Assembly: GCF_027923555.1 (NCBI RefSeq)
Contig: NZ_AP025523.1
Coordinates: 2,236,484 to 2,300,483, forward strand
DNA length: 64,000 nt
From: Vulcanimicrobium alpinum
GTDB taxonomy: Bacteria > Vulcanimicrobiota > Vulcanimicrobiia > Vulcanimicrobiales > Vulcanimicrobiaceae
Reading direction: 5' to 3'
The stretch's first letter is position 1. The number at the start of each line of letters is the position of its first letter. This document shows, piece after piece, positions 34,794-42,741 of this stretch. The notes under the pieces were generated by a model, which was not told the DNA's origin, did no database searches, and saw only the letters and a program-made list of their open reading frames with translations. The position numbers were made by a program, and so were the translations under genes.

Positions 34794-36010
34794 TCGTTCG
34801 TGAACATCTCCCGCTTGAACTCCTCGAGCCGGCGCAGCAGCTCGTCCTGATCGATCGCCGCCTCTTCGGCCTCTTCGCCCTCGGCGAGCACCTCGACGCT
34901 CTCCGGCTCGCCCTCCTCGACCGTCGTCCCGGCCGCGCGCGCCTCGCGTTCGGCAAGGTAGCGCTCGCGGGTTTCGGCGGCTTCCGAGTCGCTGGTGATG
35001 TTGAGGTGCCAGCCCGTGAGGCGCGTTGCGAGCCGCACGTTCTGACCCTCGCGCCCGATCGCCAGCGAGAGCTGGTGGTCGGGAACGGTGACCAGCCCGA
35101 TCCCCTCTTCCTCGAACAGCTCGACGCCGAGCACCTTCGCCGGCGCGAGCGCGTTGGCGATGAAGGTCGGCAGATCGGGAGCCCAGCGGATCACGTCGAT
35201 CTTCTCGCCGCGCAGTTCGTCCGAGACGTTCGCGACCCGCGACGACTTCGGCCCCAGGCACGCGCCGACCGCGTCGATCTCCGGCCGCTTCGAGGTGACC
35301 GCGACCTTCGTGCGGGCGCCGGGCTCGCGCGCGATCGCCATGATCTCGACGATGTCGTCCTGGATCTCCGGGACCTGGAACTCGATCAGCCGCTGCACGA
35401 GACCTTCGGCGGCACGCGAGAGCACGACCAGCGGGCCCTTGTTGGTCTTGCGCACGTCGAGCACGTAGGCGCGGATGCGGTCGTTGATGCGGTAGTTCTC
35501 GCGCGGCACCTGTTCGGAAAACGGAAGCAGCGCTTCGGTCTTGCGATCGTCGAGCAGGACGTACATGTTGCGCTGCTCGTAGCGCTGCACCGTGCCCAGC
35601 ACGATGTCGTGCAGTTTCGCCGAGTACGTGTTGTAGACGGTGTCGCGCTCTGCTTCGCGGATGCGCTGCACGATGACTTGCTTGGCGGTCTGCGCGGCGA
35701 TGCGCCCGAAATCGCGCGGCGTCACGACCTCGTCGTAGAAGTCGCCGGGCTCGTAGCGCGAACCCGCCTCGCTCTTGGCGATCTCGAGCTTGGGATCTTG
35801 CACTTCGTCGTCGGCGACGACGTTGCGGCGGTGATAGACCTGATAGTCGCCGGTCTGGCGGTCGATCGTGACGATCGCGTTCGCTTCGCCGCCGAAGTTG
35901 CGCTTGTACGCGGAAATGAGCGCGGCTTCGAGCGCCTCGAGCAGCGACTCGAAGCTGATGTTGCGTTCGTTTTCGATCTCGCGGAGCGCCGCGATCATCT
36001 CTGCGTTCAT
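34790..36010 (-). CDS. nusA: Transcription termination/antitermination factor NusA
   Basis: 406 aa. The N-terminal RNA-polymerase-binding domain begins MNAEMIAALREIENERNISFESLLEAL. It is followed by an S1 domain (about 135-205) and two KH domains (about 220-350) with EVDAVGACLGPKSSRV-like and FEEEGIGLVTVPDHQLSLAIGREGQNVRLA sequences. The acidic C-terminal tail (about 355-406) replaces the AR repeats of E. coli NusA, as in most bacteria. It controls pausing, termination and rRNA antitermination. It overlaps rimP and ylxR by 4 bp. Confidence 0.95.
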   Translation of the reverse strand: MNAEMIAALREIENERNISFESLLEALEAALISAYKRNFGGEANAIVTIDRQTGDYQVYHRRNVVADDEVQDPKLEIAKSEAGSRYEPGDFYDEVVTPRDFGRIAAQTAKQVIVQRIREAERDTVYNTYSAKLHDIVLGTVQRYEQRNMYVLLDDRKTEALLPFSEQVPRENYRINDRIRAYVLDVRKTNKGPLVVLSRAAEGLVQRLIEFQVPEIQDDIVEIMAIAREPGARTKVAVTSKRPEIDAVGACLGPKSSRVANVSDELRGEKIDVIRWAPDLPTFIANALAPAKVLGVELFEEEGIGLVTVPDHQLSLAIGREGQNVRLATRLTGWHLNITSDSEAAETRERYLAEREARAAGTTVEEGEPESVEVLAEGEEAEEAAIDQDELLRRLEEFKREMFTNE

Positions 36011-36522
36011 TTCCGTTTCTCTCGTTGTTTCGCGCGCTGGAGGTCGGCGCGTACGTCGTATTCCAAGTTTGCCGATTTGACGACCGCGAGCGGGATCGGC
36101 AGTTCGCTGCCGTCGCGGGTGAGGATCACGTTGGTGCCGCGGACGCCCTCGAGGGTTCCGCGGTGCGTCTTCGCGCCGCCGATCGCGAGCGTGGTGACGA
36201 CTTTGGCGGCGCGTCCGGCGAAGCGCTCGTAGTCGGAGGGTTTCGTCAGCGGGCGATCGAGACCGGCCGACTCGATCTCCAGCGTGTAGGGATCGGGGAA
36301 GGCGTCGAGCGCGGCGTTGATCCGGGCGGCGATCCGCTCGCAGGTCGCGACGTCGACGCCGCCCTCGCGATCGACGGTCACGTGCAGCGCGGTATCGCGG
36401 CGGTGCCGCTGCGCGCTAGTTGCGACGACTTCCACGTCCCGGAACTCCGGCTGATGCGGCAGCGCGTGCACGACCCGCTTGAAGGCTTCGGTGAACAGAC
36501 CCTGCGGCTCCGTTCCGTCCAT
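36007..36522 (-). CDS. rimP: Ribosome maturation factor RimP
   Basis: 171 aa. It has the RimP motifs HVTVDREGGVDVATCERIAARI and YTLEIESAGLDRPLTKPSDYERFAG, and an Sm-like C-terminal domain. It takes part in 30S subunit maturation. The start at 36522 is chosen because AAGGGAGGGG lies just upstream; a longer form from 36543 would place that purine run inside the coding sequence. It begins the rimP-nusA-ylxR-infB-rbfA operon. Confidence 0.92.
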   Translation of the reverse strand: MDGTEPQGLFTEAFKRVVHALPHQPEFRDVEVVATSAQRHRRDTALHVTVDREGGVDVATCERIAARINAALDAFPDPYTLEIESAGLDRPLTKPSDYERFAGRAAKVVTTLAIGGAKTHRGTLEGVRGTNVILTRDGSELPIPLAVVKSANLEYDVRADLQRAKQREKRK

Positions 36523-36524
36523 CG

Positions 36525-36534
36525 CCCCTCCCTT
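36525..36534 (-). promoter_or_regulatory. Shine-Dalgarno deciding the rimP start
   Basis: AAGGGAGGGG on the minus strand ends 2 nt before the ATG at 36522; the AGGGAGG core has usable spacing. Two upstream in-frame ATGs (36543 and 36537) have no purine run before them. This supports the shorter RimP. Confidence 0.6.
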
Positions 36535-36667
36535 CATCCGCATCCCGGCGTCAGTACGATCCTTTGCTCTTACAACAGAGAAGCGCGGGCAGTGCCCACG
36601 CTTCCAGCGTCAACTCCAACCGAGATCATACGACGGCGGTGCCGATTCGTGCAACCCGCGCCGGCCA

Positions 36668-38227
36668 CTACGGGTGGCGGGGCACCGGGGTTTGGAGCGA
36701 ACCCGGCGTCACGGCCCGGATCCGCGGGTCGTTGCACGAGATCGCGTGCCGTTCGATCACCTCGGGCTTGAGATCGGGGTTGCGGTCGGGGAACTGGGCC
36801 TTGTTCGGATCGAACCGGCCGGGCGGCGGCAGCAGCGGGTGGTCGACGATCGTGAACGCGATGCAGACCTCGCGCCCGAAGGCGTCACGCTTGCGCTCGT
36901 ACACGTAGGATACCGAATCGGGGTTGCGCGCGGTCCGCGGCGTGCGGAGTATCCCGAAGGTCTTGGCGAGGATCTCGAGCGGGACCGCGACGAGCTTCTC
37001 GTACTCGGCGGCGACCGTCGCGGGGTCGATCCCGCTGTTGCCGTAACTGCGGTAGGTGTCGACCGCGCCGTGCGGGAGCAGGCCGCGGAGTTTGTCGTTG
37101 AGCGAGTTTCCGGACCCGGCGGGCGGCGCGCTCGCCCCGGCGGCCGCGCCGGGCGGTGCGGCCGGGTTCGCCGTCGTCCCCGTTCCGAGCGGCGCCGCGG
37201 GGGCCGAGCCGGGGGCTCCCGGCCGCGCGCCGCTCCCAGGTCCCGGGGTCGCCCCGCGGCCGGCACCCGGTGCGCCCGGCGACGCGGAGGCGCCCGGCAG
37301 CGCGGAGGCACCGGGCTTCGGGCCGCTCGCGGGCTGCGGACCCGTCGTCCCAGCCGGCCGGGGCGTCCCGGCGAGGGCGGCCGACGCGAGCGGCCGCGGC
37401 GTCCCGGGCGCTGCGGTCGGCGCCGTCGAGGCTTGCGCGACCGCCGCGGGGAGGGTGGGCGCCGCCGTCGCTCGCGCCGTCGGAGCGGAGGTTGCCGGGG
37501 CACGGGTCGGTGCCTCGGTCGGCACCGCCGTCGCCGGGACCGCGGTCGGCGGCGCCGTGGGGGCCGTGGTCGGGCGGACGGTCGGCGCGGCCGTCGGGGC
37601 GAGCGTCGGCGGCAGGGTCGGCGCGACGGTCGGGGCGACCGTCGGCTGCTTCGTCGGGGCGACGGTCGGCGGGACCGTCGGCGCGACGGTCGGCTTGAAG
37701 GTGGGCGGCACCGTCGGCGGGGCGGTTTCCAGCGCGAGAAGCGGGGTCGGCGCGACCGTCGGCACCCTCGTGGGACGGACCGTCGGCGGGATCGTCGGGG
37801 GGAGCGTCGGCGGCTCGGTGGGCGCGGCCGTCGGCTGCGGCGACGCCGACGGCCGCTGGACCGCGAGTTCGTGTTTCTTCGGCGGCGGGGTCGGCGGCAA
37901 GGCGATGCGTTTCGGTGTGGGCCGGACGCGAACGACAGGCCGAACCGGGACGGGGCTGGGCGGAGGCGCGGGCGTCGGCGTCACCGCGAGGGCGGGCGGC
38001 GCGGTCGGGGCCGGCGGAACCGGCGTTGGCGTCGGAGCCGATACGAGGACGATCCGGTCGGCGGTGATGCTCCCCTCGCTCGTCGTCTCGCCGGTCGGCA
38101 CGGCAAGCCACAGCGCAACCAGGATGGTCAGCGCGTGGATGATGAGGGAGACGCCCAGCGAGACAACATCGCGCCGTCGCGACGGCCGCTCGATGTGGGC
38201 GTCGGGCGGCGGCGACTCCGGCGTCAC
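36668..38227 (-). CDS. TonB-like anchored protein with long PT-repeat spacer
   Basis: 519 aa. One membrane helix lies near the N-terminus (about 22-43: VVSLGVSLIIHALTILVALW), oriented as in TonB. Residues 60-385 are low-complexity Pro/Thr/Val/Ala, with many APTxPPT units (TVAPTVPPTVAPT and variants), able to cross the periplasm as an extended rod. The C-terminal domain (about 390-519) has RKRDAFGREVCIAFTIVDHP and one cysteine pair candidate (EVCIAF, ISCNDP). It resembles TonB in layout but not in C-terminal motifs. The start is a GTG. It is a single gene, divergent from pyk. Confidence 0.75.
   Translation of the reverse strand: MTPESPPPDAHIERPSRRRDVVSLGVSLIIHALTILVALWLAVPTGETTSEGSITADRIVLVSAPTPTPVPPAPTAPPALAVTPTPAPPPSPVPVRPVVRVRPTPKRIALPPTPPPKKHELAVQRPSASPQPTAAPTEPPTLPPTIPPTVRPTRVPTVAPTPLLALETAPPTVPPTFKPTVAPTVPPTVAPTKQPTVAPTVAPTLPPTLAPTAAPTVRPTTAPTAPPTAVPATAVPTEAPTRAPATSAPTARATAAPTLPAAVAQASTAPTAAPGTPRPLASAALAGTPRPAGTTGPQPASGPKPGASALPGASASPGAPGAGRGATPGPGSGARPGAPGSAPAAPLGTGTTANPAAPPGAAAGASAPPAGSGNSLNDKLRGLLPHGAVDTYRSYGNSGIDPATVAAEYEKLVAVPLEILAKTFGILRTPRTARNPDSVSYVYERKRDAFGREVCIAFTIVDHPLLPPPGRFDPNKAQFPDRNPDLKPEVIERHAISCNDPRIRAVTPGSLQTPVPRHP
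36850..37990 (-). repeat. Imperfect tandem PT-rich coding repeats
   Basis: The middle of the TonB-like gene is built from short degenerate repeats coding for PT-rich units of about 4-8 residues (for example VAPTVPPT, VPPTFKPT, LAPTAAPT). Codon choice is close from unit to unit, which suggests growth by slippage. This explains long misleading open frames on the opposite strand. Confidence 0.7.
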
Positions 38228-38362
38228 GACGGGCGCTCTCTTTCTTCTGCCGCGTCGAACACCATGCAGGCGCGCGGAAAGAGCGTGCGCCCTTTGGCCG
38301 ATGTGACGGTGATTTCTCCCAGCCGCAGGACCAACGGACTACTCGCGGAACGCCGCGCGCCG

Positions 38363-39820
38363 ATGCAGCCGCCGCCGAAACGCACGAAGATCGTCGCCAC
38401 GGTCGGTCCCGCCTCGCGCGACCCGGAGATGCTGCGCGCGCTCTTCCTCGCCGGCGTCAACGTCGTGCGCTTGAACTTCTCGCACGGAACGCACGACGAG
38501 CACGCGGCGACGATCGCCGACGTGCGCCGCGTCGCGCGCGAACTCGGCCTGCACGTCGCAGTGCTGCAGGATCTCCCCGGCCCGAAAGTCCGCACCGGCA
38601 CCTTCGCCGGCGGCACGGGCTCGGTGATGCTCGCGCCGGGCGCGACCTTCACCCTGTGCACCGACCTCGTCGACGGCGACGCGCATCAAGTCTCGGTCTC
38701 GTATCCGGGCCTCGCGCGCGACGTCGAACCCGGCAAGCGCATCTATCTCGCCGACGGCGCGATCGCGCTGCACATCGACGCGGTCGACGGCGGCCGGATC
38801 ACGACGACGGTCGAGACCGGCGGCGAACTGCGCGAGAAGCAGGGGATCAACTATCCCGACGGGACGCTCGAGCTCGACGCGGTGACCGACCGCGATCTGG
38901 AGCATCTCGACTTCGGGATCGCGCAGAGCGTCGACTGGGTCGCGGTCTCGTTCGTGCGCACCGCGCAGGACGTGCGCTGCGTGCAGGAACGCATCGCCGA
39001 AGCGCAGCGCACGATCCCGGTGATCGCGAAGATCGAGAAGCACGAGGCGCTCGAACACATCGACGCGATCCTCGCGACCGCCGACGGGATCATGGTCGCA
39101 CGCGGCGATCTGGGGATCGAGATCCCGCTCGAAGACGTCCCGCTGACGCAGAAAGATCTGATCGCGCGCGCGAACCGCGTCTCGAAGCCGGTGATCACCG
39201 CGACGCAGATGCTCGAGTCGATGATCTCGTCGCCGCGGCCGACGCGCGCCGAGGCGACCGACGTCGCGAACGCGATCCTCGACGGGACCGACGCGGTGAT
39301 GCTCTCAGGCGAGACGGCGCGCGGCGCGTACCCGCTCGAAGCGGTCCGCACGATGGCGCGCATCGCGCTGCACGTCGAGGAACACTACCCCCACCTCGAG
39401 ATGCGCGCGCGCCGCATCTCGTCGGAGTCGTCGGTGGTCGAGACCGACGCCGAGATCGGGATGTCGATCGCCGAGTCGGCGGTGCGCGCGGCCGACACGC
39501 TGGGCCTGCGGCTGATCGTCAGCGGCAGCACGACGGGAAACACCGCGCGCTACGTCTCGTCGTTCCGTCCGCGTGCGAAGATCGTCGCGCTCACGCCGCT
39601 CGAAGACGTCGCTCGCCGGATGGCGGTGGTGTGGGGCGTGGAGTCGTCGGTGGTGCAGTCGTACCGCTACATCGAAACGCTGATCGAAATCGCGGAAGCG
39701 CGGATCGTCGCCGAAGGCCACGCCGCGCCCGGCGAGACGATCGCGATCACCAGCGGGATGCCCGTCGGCGCCGGCGGTACCAACGTCCTCAAAATCCACC
39801 GCCTCCCCGTCTCACCCTAA
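38363..39820 (+). CDS. pyk: Pyruvate kinase
   Basis: 485 aa. It begins PPKRTKIVATVGPASRDPEML and has VVRLNFSHGTHDEHA, the active-site region IPVIAKIEKHEALEHID, DGIMVARGDLGIEIPLEDVP, KPVITATQML (the catalytic-loop region) and LSGETARGAYPLEAV. It converts phosphoenolpyruvate and ADP to pyruvate and ATP. The ATG at 38363 is chosen for the normal N-terminus; an ATG at 38264 would add 33 residues not seen in the family. A terminator-like dispersed repeat follows the stop. Confidence 0.94.
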   Translation: MQPPPKRTKIVATVGPASRDPEMLRALFLAGVNVVRLNFSHGTHDEHAATIADVRRVARELGLHVAVLQDLPGPKVRTGTFAGGTGSVMLAPGATFTLCTDLVDGDAHQVSVSYPGLARDVEPGKRIYLADGAIALHIDAVDGGRITTTVETGGELREKQGINYPDGTLELDAVTDRDLEHLDFGIAQSVDWVAVSFVRTAQDVRCVQERIAEAQRTIPVIAKIEKHEALEHIDAILATADGIMVARGDLGIEIPLEDVPLTQKDLIARANRVSKPVITATQMLESMISSPRPTRAEATDVANAILDGTDAVMLSGETARGAYPLEAVRTMARIALHVEEHYPHLEMRARRISSESSVVETDAEIGMSIAESAVRAADTLGLRLIVSGSTTGNTARYVSSFRPRAKIVALTPLEDVARRMAVVWGVESSVVQSYRYIETLIEIAEARIVAEGHAAPGETIAITSGMPVGAGGTNVLKIHRLPVSP

Positions 39821-39825
39821 GCCTC

Positions 39826-39899
39826 GTCGCGCTGAGCTTGTCGAAGCGTCGTCCTTGACGTGCACGAAGGCGGCGGCGCTTCGACAGGCTCAGCGTGAC
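39826..39899. repeat. Dispersed inverted repeat, copy 1
   Basis: The 22-nt arms (39826-39847 and 39878-39899) pair with two mismatches around a 30-nt loop. The core CTGAG(C)..GTCGAAGC / GCTTCGACAGGCTCAGC is shared with a second copy at 61271-61330. It lies between the convergent pyk and threonine aldolase genes and overlaps the aldolase 3' end by 10 bp. It may serve as a bidirectional terminator. Similar palindromes are widespread in many bacterial genomes. Confidence 0.85.
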
Positions 39900-40945
39900 A
39901 GGGGGCGGACTTCGCGGTCGATGGCTGCGGCGAAGTCGTCGACGTCGTCTTCGGTCGTGTCGAAGGAGCACATCCAGCGCACCACGGACGCCTCGTCGTC
40001 CCACACGTAGAAGCGGCGCGAGACCTGCAGCGGCGCGATCGCCGCGCGCGGGACCTGCACGAAGACGCCGTTCGCGTCGACCGAATACGCGAGCCGGACC
40101 CCGCGGATGCGCGCGAGATGCGCCGCAAGCCGGCGCGCCATCCGGTTCGCATGCGCCGCATTCTCGAGCCACAACCCGTCGGCCAGCAGCGCCTCGAACT
40201 GCGCGGCGACGAAGCGCATCTTCGAGGCAAGCTGCATCCCCTGCTTGCGCACGAACGGCAGCAGCGCCGCCGCCGGATGCGGGCGCGTGAAGACGACCGC
40301 CTCGCCGAAGAGCAGGCCGTTCTTCGTCCCGCCGAACGTGAACACGTCGACCCCGGTCTCCACCAGCATCGCGCGCAGATCGCCGCCCAGCGCGGCGGCG
40401 GCGTTCGCGATCCGCGCGCCGTCGACGTGAAAGAGCAAACCGTGCTTGCGCGCGACGTCGCCGAGCGCACCCAGCTCCGAGATCGCGTATACCGTCCCCA
40501 CCTCGGTCGATTGCGAGATCGAGATCGCCGCGGGCTGGACGTGGTGCGGATCGCCGATACCGTGCATCTGACGCTCGACGTCGTCGGGGGTAAGCTTTCC
40601 GTGATGGACCGGAACGTCGATCAGCTTCGCGCCGGCGAAACGCTCGAAGGCGCCGCCTTCGTCGACGTTGAGGTGCGCGAACTGCGGACAGATCACCGCC
40701 TGGTGCGGGCGCAGCGCCGCGGCGAGCGCGATCACGTTCGCGCCGGTGCCGTTGAAGGCGAAGAACACCTGCGCATCGTCGCCGACGAGCCGCCGGATCG
40801 CCGCCGTCGCGCGTTCGGTGTACGGATCGTCGCCGTAACCTGCGACGTGCCCGGCGTTGGCGTCGGCGATCGCCGCGAGTACGGCCGGGTGCACCCCCGC
40901 GTTGTTGTCGCTGGCGAAGGCGCGGCGGGCGTCGGCGGTCTGCAT
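39890..40945 (-). CDS. ltaE: Low-specificity L-threonine aldolase
   Basis: 351 aa PLP enzyme of the beta-eliminating lyase family. It begins FASDNNAGVHPAVLAAIADAN, with HLNVDEGGAFERFAGAKL, LFHVDGARIANAAAALG and the lysine region DVFTFGGTKNGLLFGEAVVF. It cleaves threonine or allo-threonine to glycine and acetaldehyde. The length is normal. The 3' end runs into the dispersed repeat, which codes the last few residues (PLSR). Confidence 0.88.
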   Translation of the reverse strand: MQTADARRAFASDNNAGVHPAVLAAIADANAGHVAGYGDDPYTERATAAIRRLVGDDAQVFFAFNGTGANVIALAAALRPHQAVICPQFAHLNVDEGGAFERFAGAKLIDVPVHHGKLTPDDVERQMHGIGDPHHVQPAAISISQSTEVGTVYAISELGALGDVARKHGLLFHVDGARIANAAAALGGDLRAMLVETGVDVFTFGGTKNGLLFGEAVVFTRPHPAAALLPFVRKQGMQLASKMRFVAAQFEALLADGLWLENAAHANRMARRLAAHLARIRGVRLAYSVDANGVFVQVPRAAIAPLQVSRRFYVWDDEASVVRWMCSFDTTEDDVDDFAAAIDREVRPLSR

Positions 40946-40980
40946 CGCGCGGAGCCTTCCGGCTCGCGCGCCGCGGCTCC

Positions 40981-41613
40981 TTACGGCGCGGCGGTCGCGC
41001 TTCCGACAGTCCCCTCGTCGGCGGCGAAGTCGGCGTAGTCCGCTTCGAGTTCGGCTTTCATGCGCGGCAGATCGATCGTGGCGAACTGCTGCGTGACGAC
41101 GGAGCGCGTCGCCGGGTTCGGCACGTACGTCTGCGTCAGCGCGATCGTGCCGCCGTCATTGCGCGACCAGACCGCGCGCAGGATCCGGCCGCGCAGCGGA
41201 TCGACGGTGACGTCGAGCGTCTTCACCATTAGCCGCGTCTTGGGCGTCAGCCGCAGGACCGGCTGCGCCGCGGTCGATTGCGGCGCGAAGGCGATCTCGT
41301 AGCGCGAAGGCCACTGCGCGGGATCACCGAGATCGTACTTCATGTCGGAGAACGCCTTGGCGATCAGCGGGACGCCGCGGAAGACGAAGCGGTAGAGTCC
41401 GGGCCGTTTGTACCACGAGTCGCCGTGCAGCGTCATGCGGATGAACGGGAAGACACGCAGGCGCACGTGCAGCGCGACGGAGGCCTTGTACGCAGTCGGC
41501 TGATCGGGCGACGCCGCGAGCGCGGCCAGCACGCCGCCGACCGTCGGCTCCTCCTGGGCGAGCGCGCCGAGCGGAGCGAGGGCGAGGAGCGCAGCGCCCA
41601 GCAGCGTCCGCAT
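40981..41613 (-). CDS. LolA-like periplasmic protein
   Basis: 210 aa. A signal peptide (MRTLLGAALLALAPLGALAQ) is followed by a beta-rich domain. YKASVALHVRLRVFPFIRMTLHGDSWYKRPGLYRFVFRG has the concave-sheet strand pattern of LolA/LppX-type lipoprotein carriers. No catalytic motif or cysteine is seen. A role in moving lipids or lipoproteins is possible but not shown. The start is 36 bp from the aldolase and the end faces the glycosyltransferase gene at 10 bp. Confidence 0.65.
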   Translation of the reverse strand: MRTLLGAALLALAPLGALAQEEPTVGGVLAALAASPDQPTAYKASVALHVRLRVFPFIRMTLHGDSWYKRPGLYRFVFRGVPLIAKAFSDMKYDLGDPAQWPSRYEIAFAPQSTAAQPVLRLTPKTRLMVKTLDVTVDPLRGRILRAVWSRNDGGTIALTQTYVPNPATRSVVTQQFATIDLPRMKAELEADYADFAADEGTVGSATAAP

Positions 41614-41622
41614 TGTCAGATC

Positions 41623-42741
41623 CTACCCCTCCGGGGTCCCTCCAGCGAGCGGCGGACGCGTTTCCTCATTGCTTCCTAAGGCAAGCTGCTCGCGGAGCCG
41701 CGCGTAGCGCTCCGCGATCGCCGCAGGATCGAAGGCGGCGATCGCCGCGTGACGTTGCGCCTGTGCGCCTTCCCAGGCGGACGCGATCGATTTCCACGCG
41801 TCTACGACGCCGGCGGCGATCCCCTCGGCGCCTTCCGGGACGAGCCATCCGACCGGATAGGGACCCAGCGTGTCGGCGAGACCCTCGAAGTTGGTCGCGA
41901 CGATCGGGACGCCGTCGACGAGCGCCTGCAGGAGAGCGTACGGCAGAGCATCGCGGCCGCGCGGGACGATGGCGACGTCGATCCCGGTGAAGAACTCGTG
42001 CGGGGGGAGATCGTCGAAGAACGTCACTTCGTGAAGCACGCCGCGCCCGCGCGCGTACGCGCGCACCAGATTGCGCGACGGACCGGTCCACTCGAACCAC
42101 ACCCGCGCCTCGGGATAGCGCATCTTCACCTGGGTGAGCGCGTCGATCGCCTGTTCCCACGTCTTGTCGCCGCCCAGCCGTCCGAGATAGCCGACGATCG
42201 GTCCGTTGCGTCCCGGCGGCCGCTGAAGGACTTCGCCGTGCGTCGGCGTCACGCCGGGCGGAATCACGTGCACGCGCTCGGCCGCAACACCGAAACGCTC
42301 GACGACCTCGTCCGCGAGCGTCGCGTACGCGCACGTGACGGCGCCCGCGCGCTGGATCAGTTCCGGCAGCCGTTTCTCGATGAACTGCTTGGGGATCTCG
42401 CCGTCGACGATCGGATCGAGCAGCGTCACCAACGTACGGGCAACATAGGGCGGCGGGAGCGCGCCGAGCGCAACGGCGGCGGCGGTCCAGCCGACGGCGT
42501 GCACGGCGTCCGGCGCGTGATAGTCGACCGCGCGGCGCAGCGCGCCGATCGAGCGCAGCACGCTGAAAAGCCCGGCCGGCTTCCACGACTCGATCGTGAC
42601 ACCCGATCCGCGCATTGCCTTCCCCTCCGCGTCGGGCGCCAGCACGCGCACGTCGCCGCGGCTCGCGGCGTCGGCGACCAGCGCCGCGAGGGTGCGCCGG
42701 TGCGCCTCGCCGCCCGCCGATGCGAGGAACAGCACGTTCAT
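41623..42741 (-). CDS. Glycosyltransferase family 4 protein
   Basis: 372 aa GT-B fold. MNVLFLASAGGEAHRRTLAAL starts the first Rossmann domain; the second has VHVIPPGVTPTHGE, IVGYLGRLGGDKTWEQAIDAL and the EX7E-like ALPYALLQALVDGVPIVATNFEGL. It transfers a sugar from a nucleotide donor, likely for an envelope polysaccharide or glycolipid; acceptor unknown. It overlaps recN by 4 bp (ATGA), though the two have no evident functional link. Confidence 0.85.
   Translation of the reverse strand: MNVLFLASAGGEAHRRTLAALVADAASRGDVRVLAPDAEGKAMRGSGVTIESWKPAGLFSVLRSIGALRRAVDYHAPDAVHAVGWTAAAVALGALPPPYVARTLVTLLDPIVDGEIPKQFIEKRLPELIQRAGAVTCAYATLADEVVERFGVAAERVHVIPPGVTPTHGEVLQRPPGRNGPIVGYLGRLGGDKTWEQAIDALTQVKMRYPEARVWFEWTGPSRNLVRAYARGRGVLHEVTFFDDLPPHEFFTGIDVAIVPRGRDALPYALLQALVDGVPIVATNFEGLADTLGPYPVGWLVPEGAEGIAAGVVDAWKSIASAWEGAQAQRHAAIAAFDPAAIAERYARLREQLALGSNEETRPPLAGGTPEG

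Noticed and set aside
36850-37990. Regularly repeated units that look like a possible repeat array
   Set aside because: There are no unique spacers between conserved repeats and no cas genes; the repeats are in frame and code for PT units of a TonB-like protein.
36479-39820. A 1113-residue plus-strand open frame
   Set aside because: Only its 3' part (from 38363) is pyruvate kinase. The rest is antisense to the PT-repeat gene and is Arg/Gly low-complexity without a start or family match.
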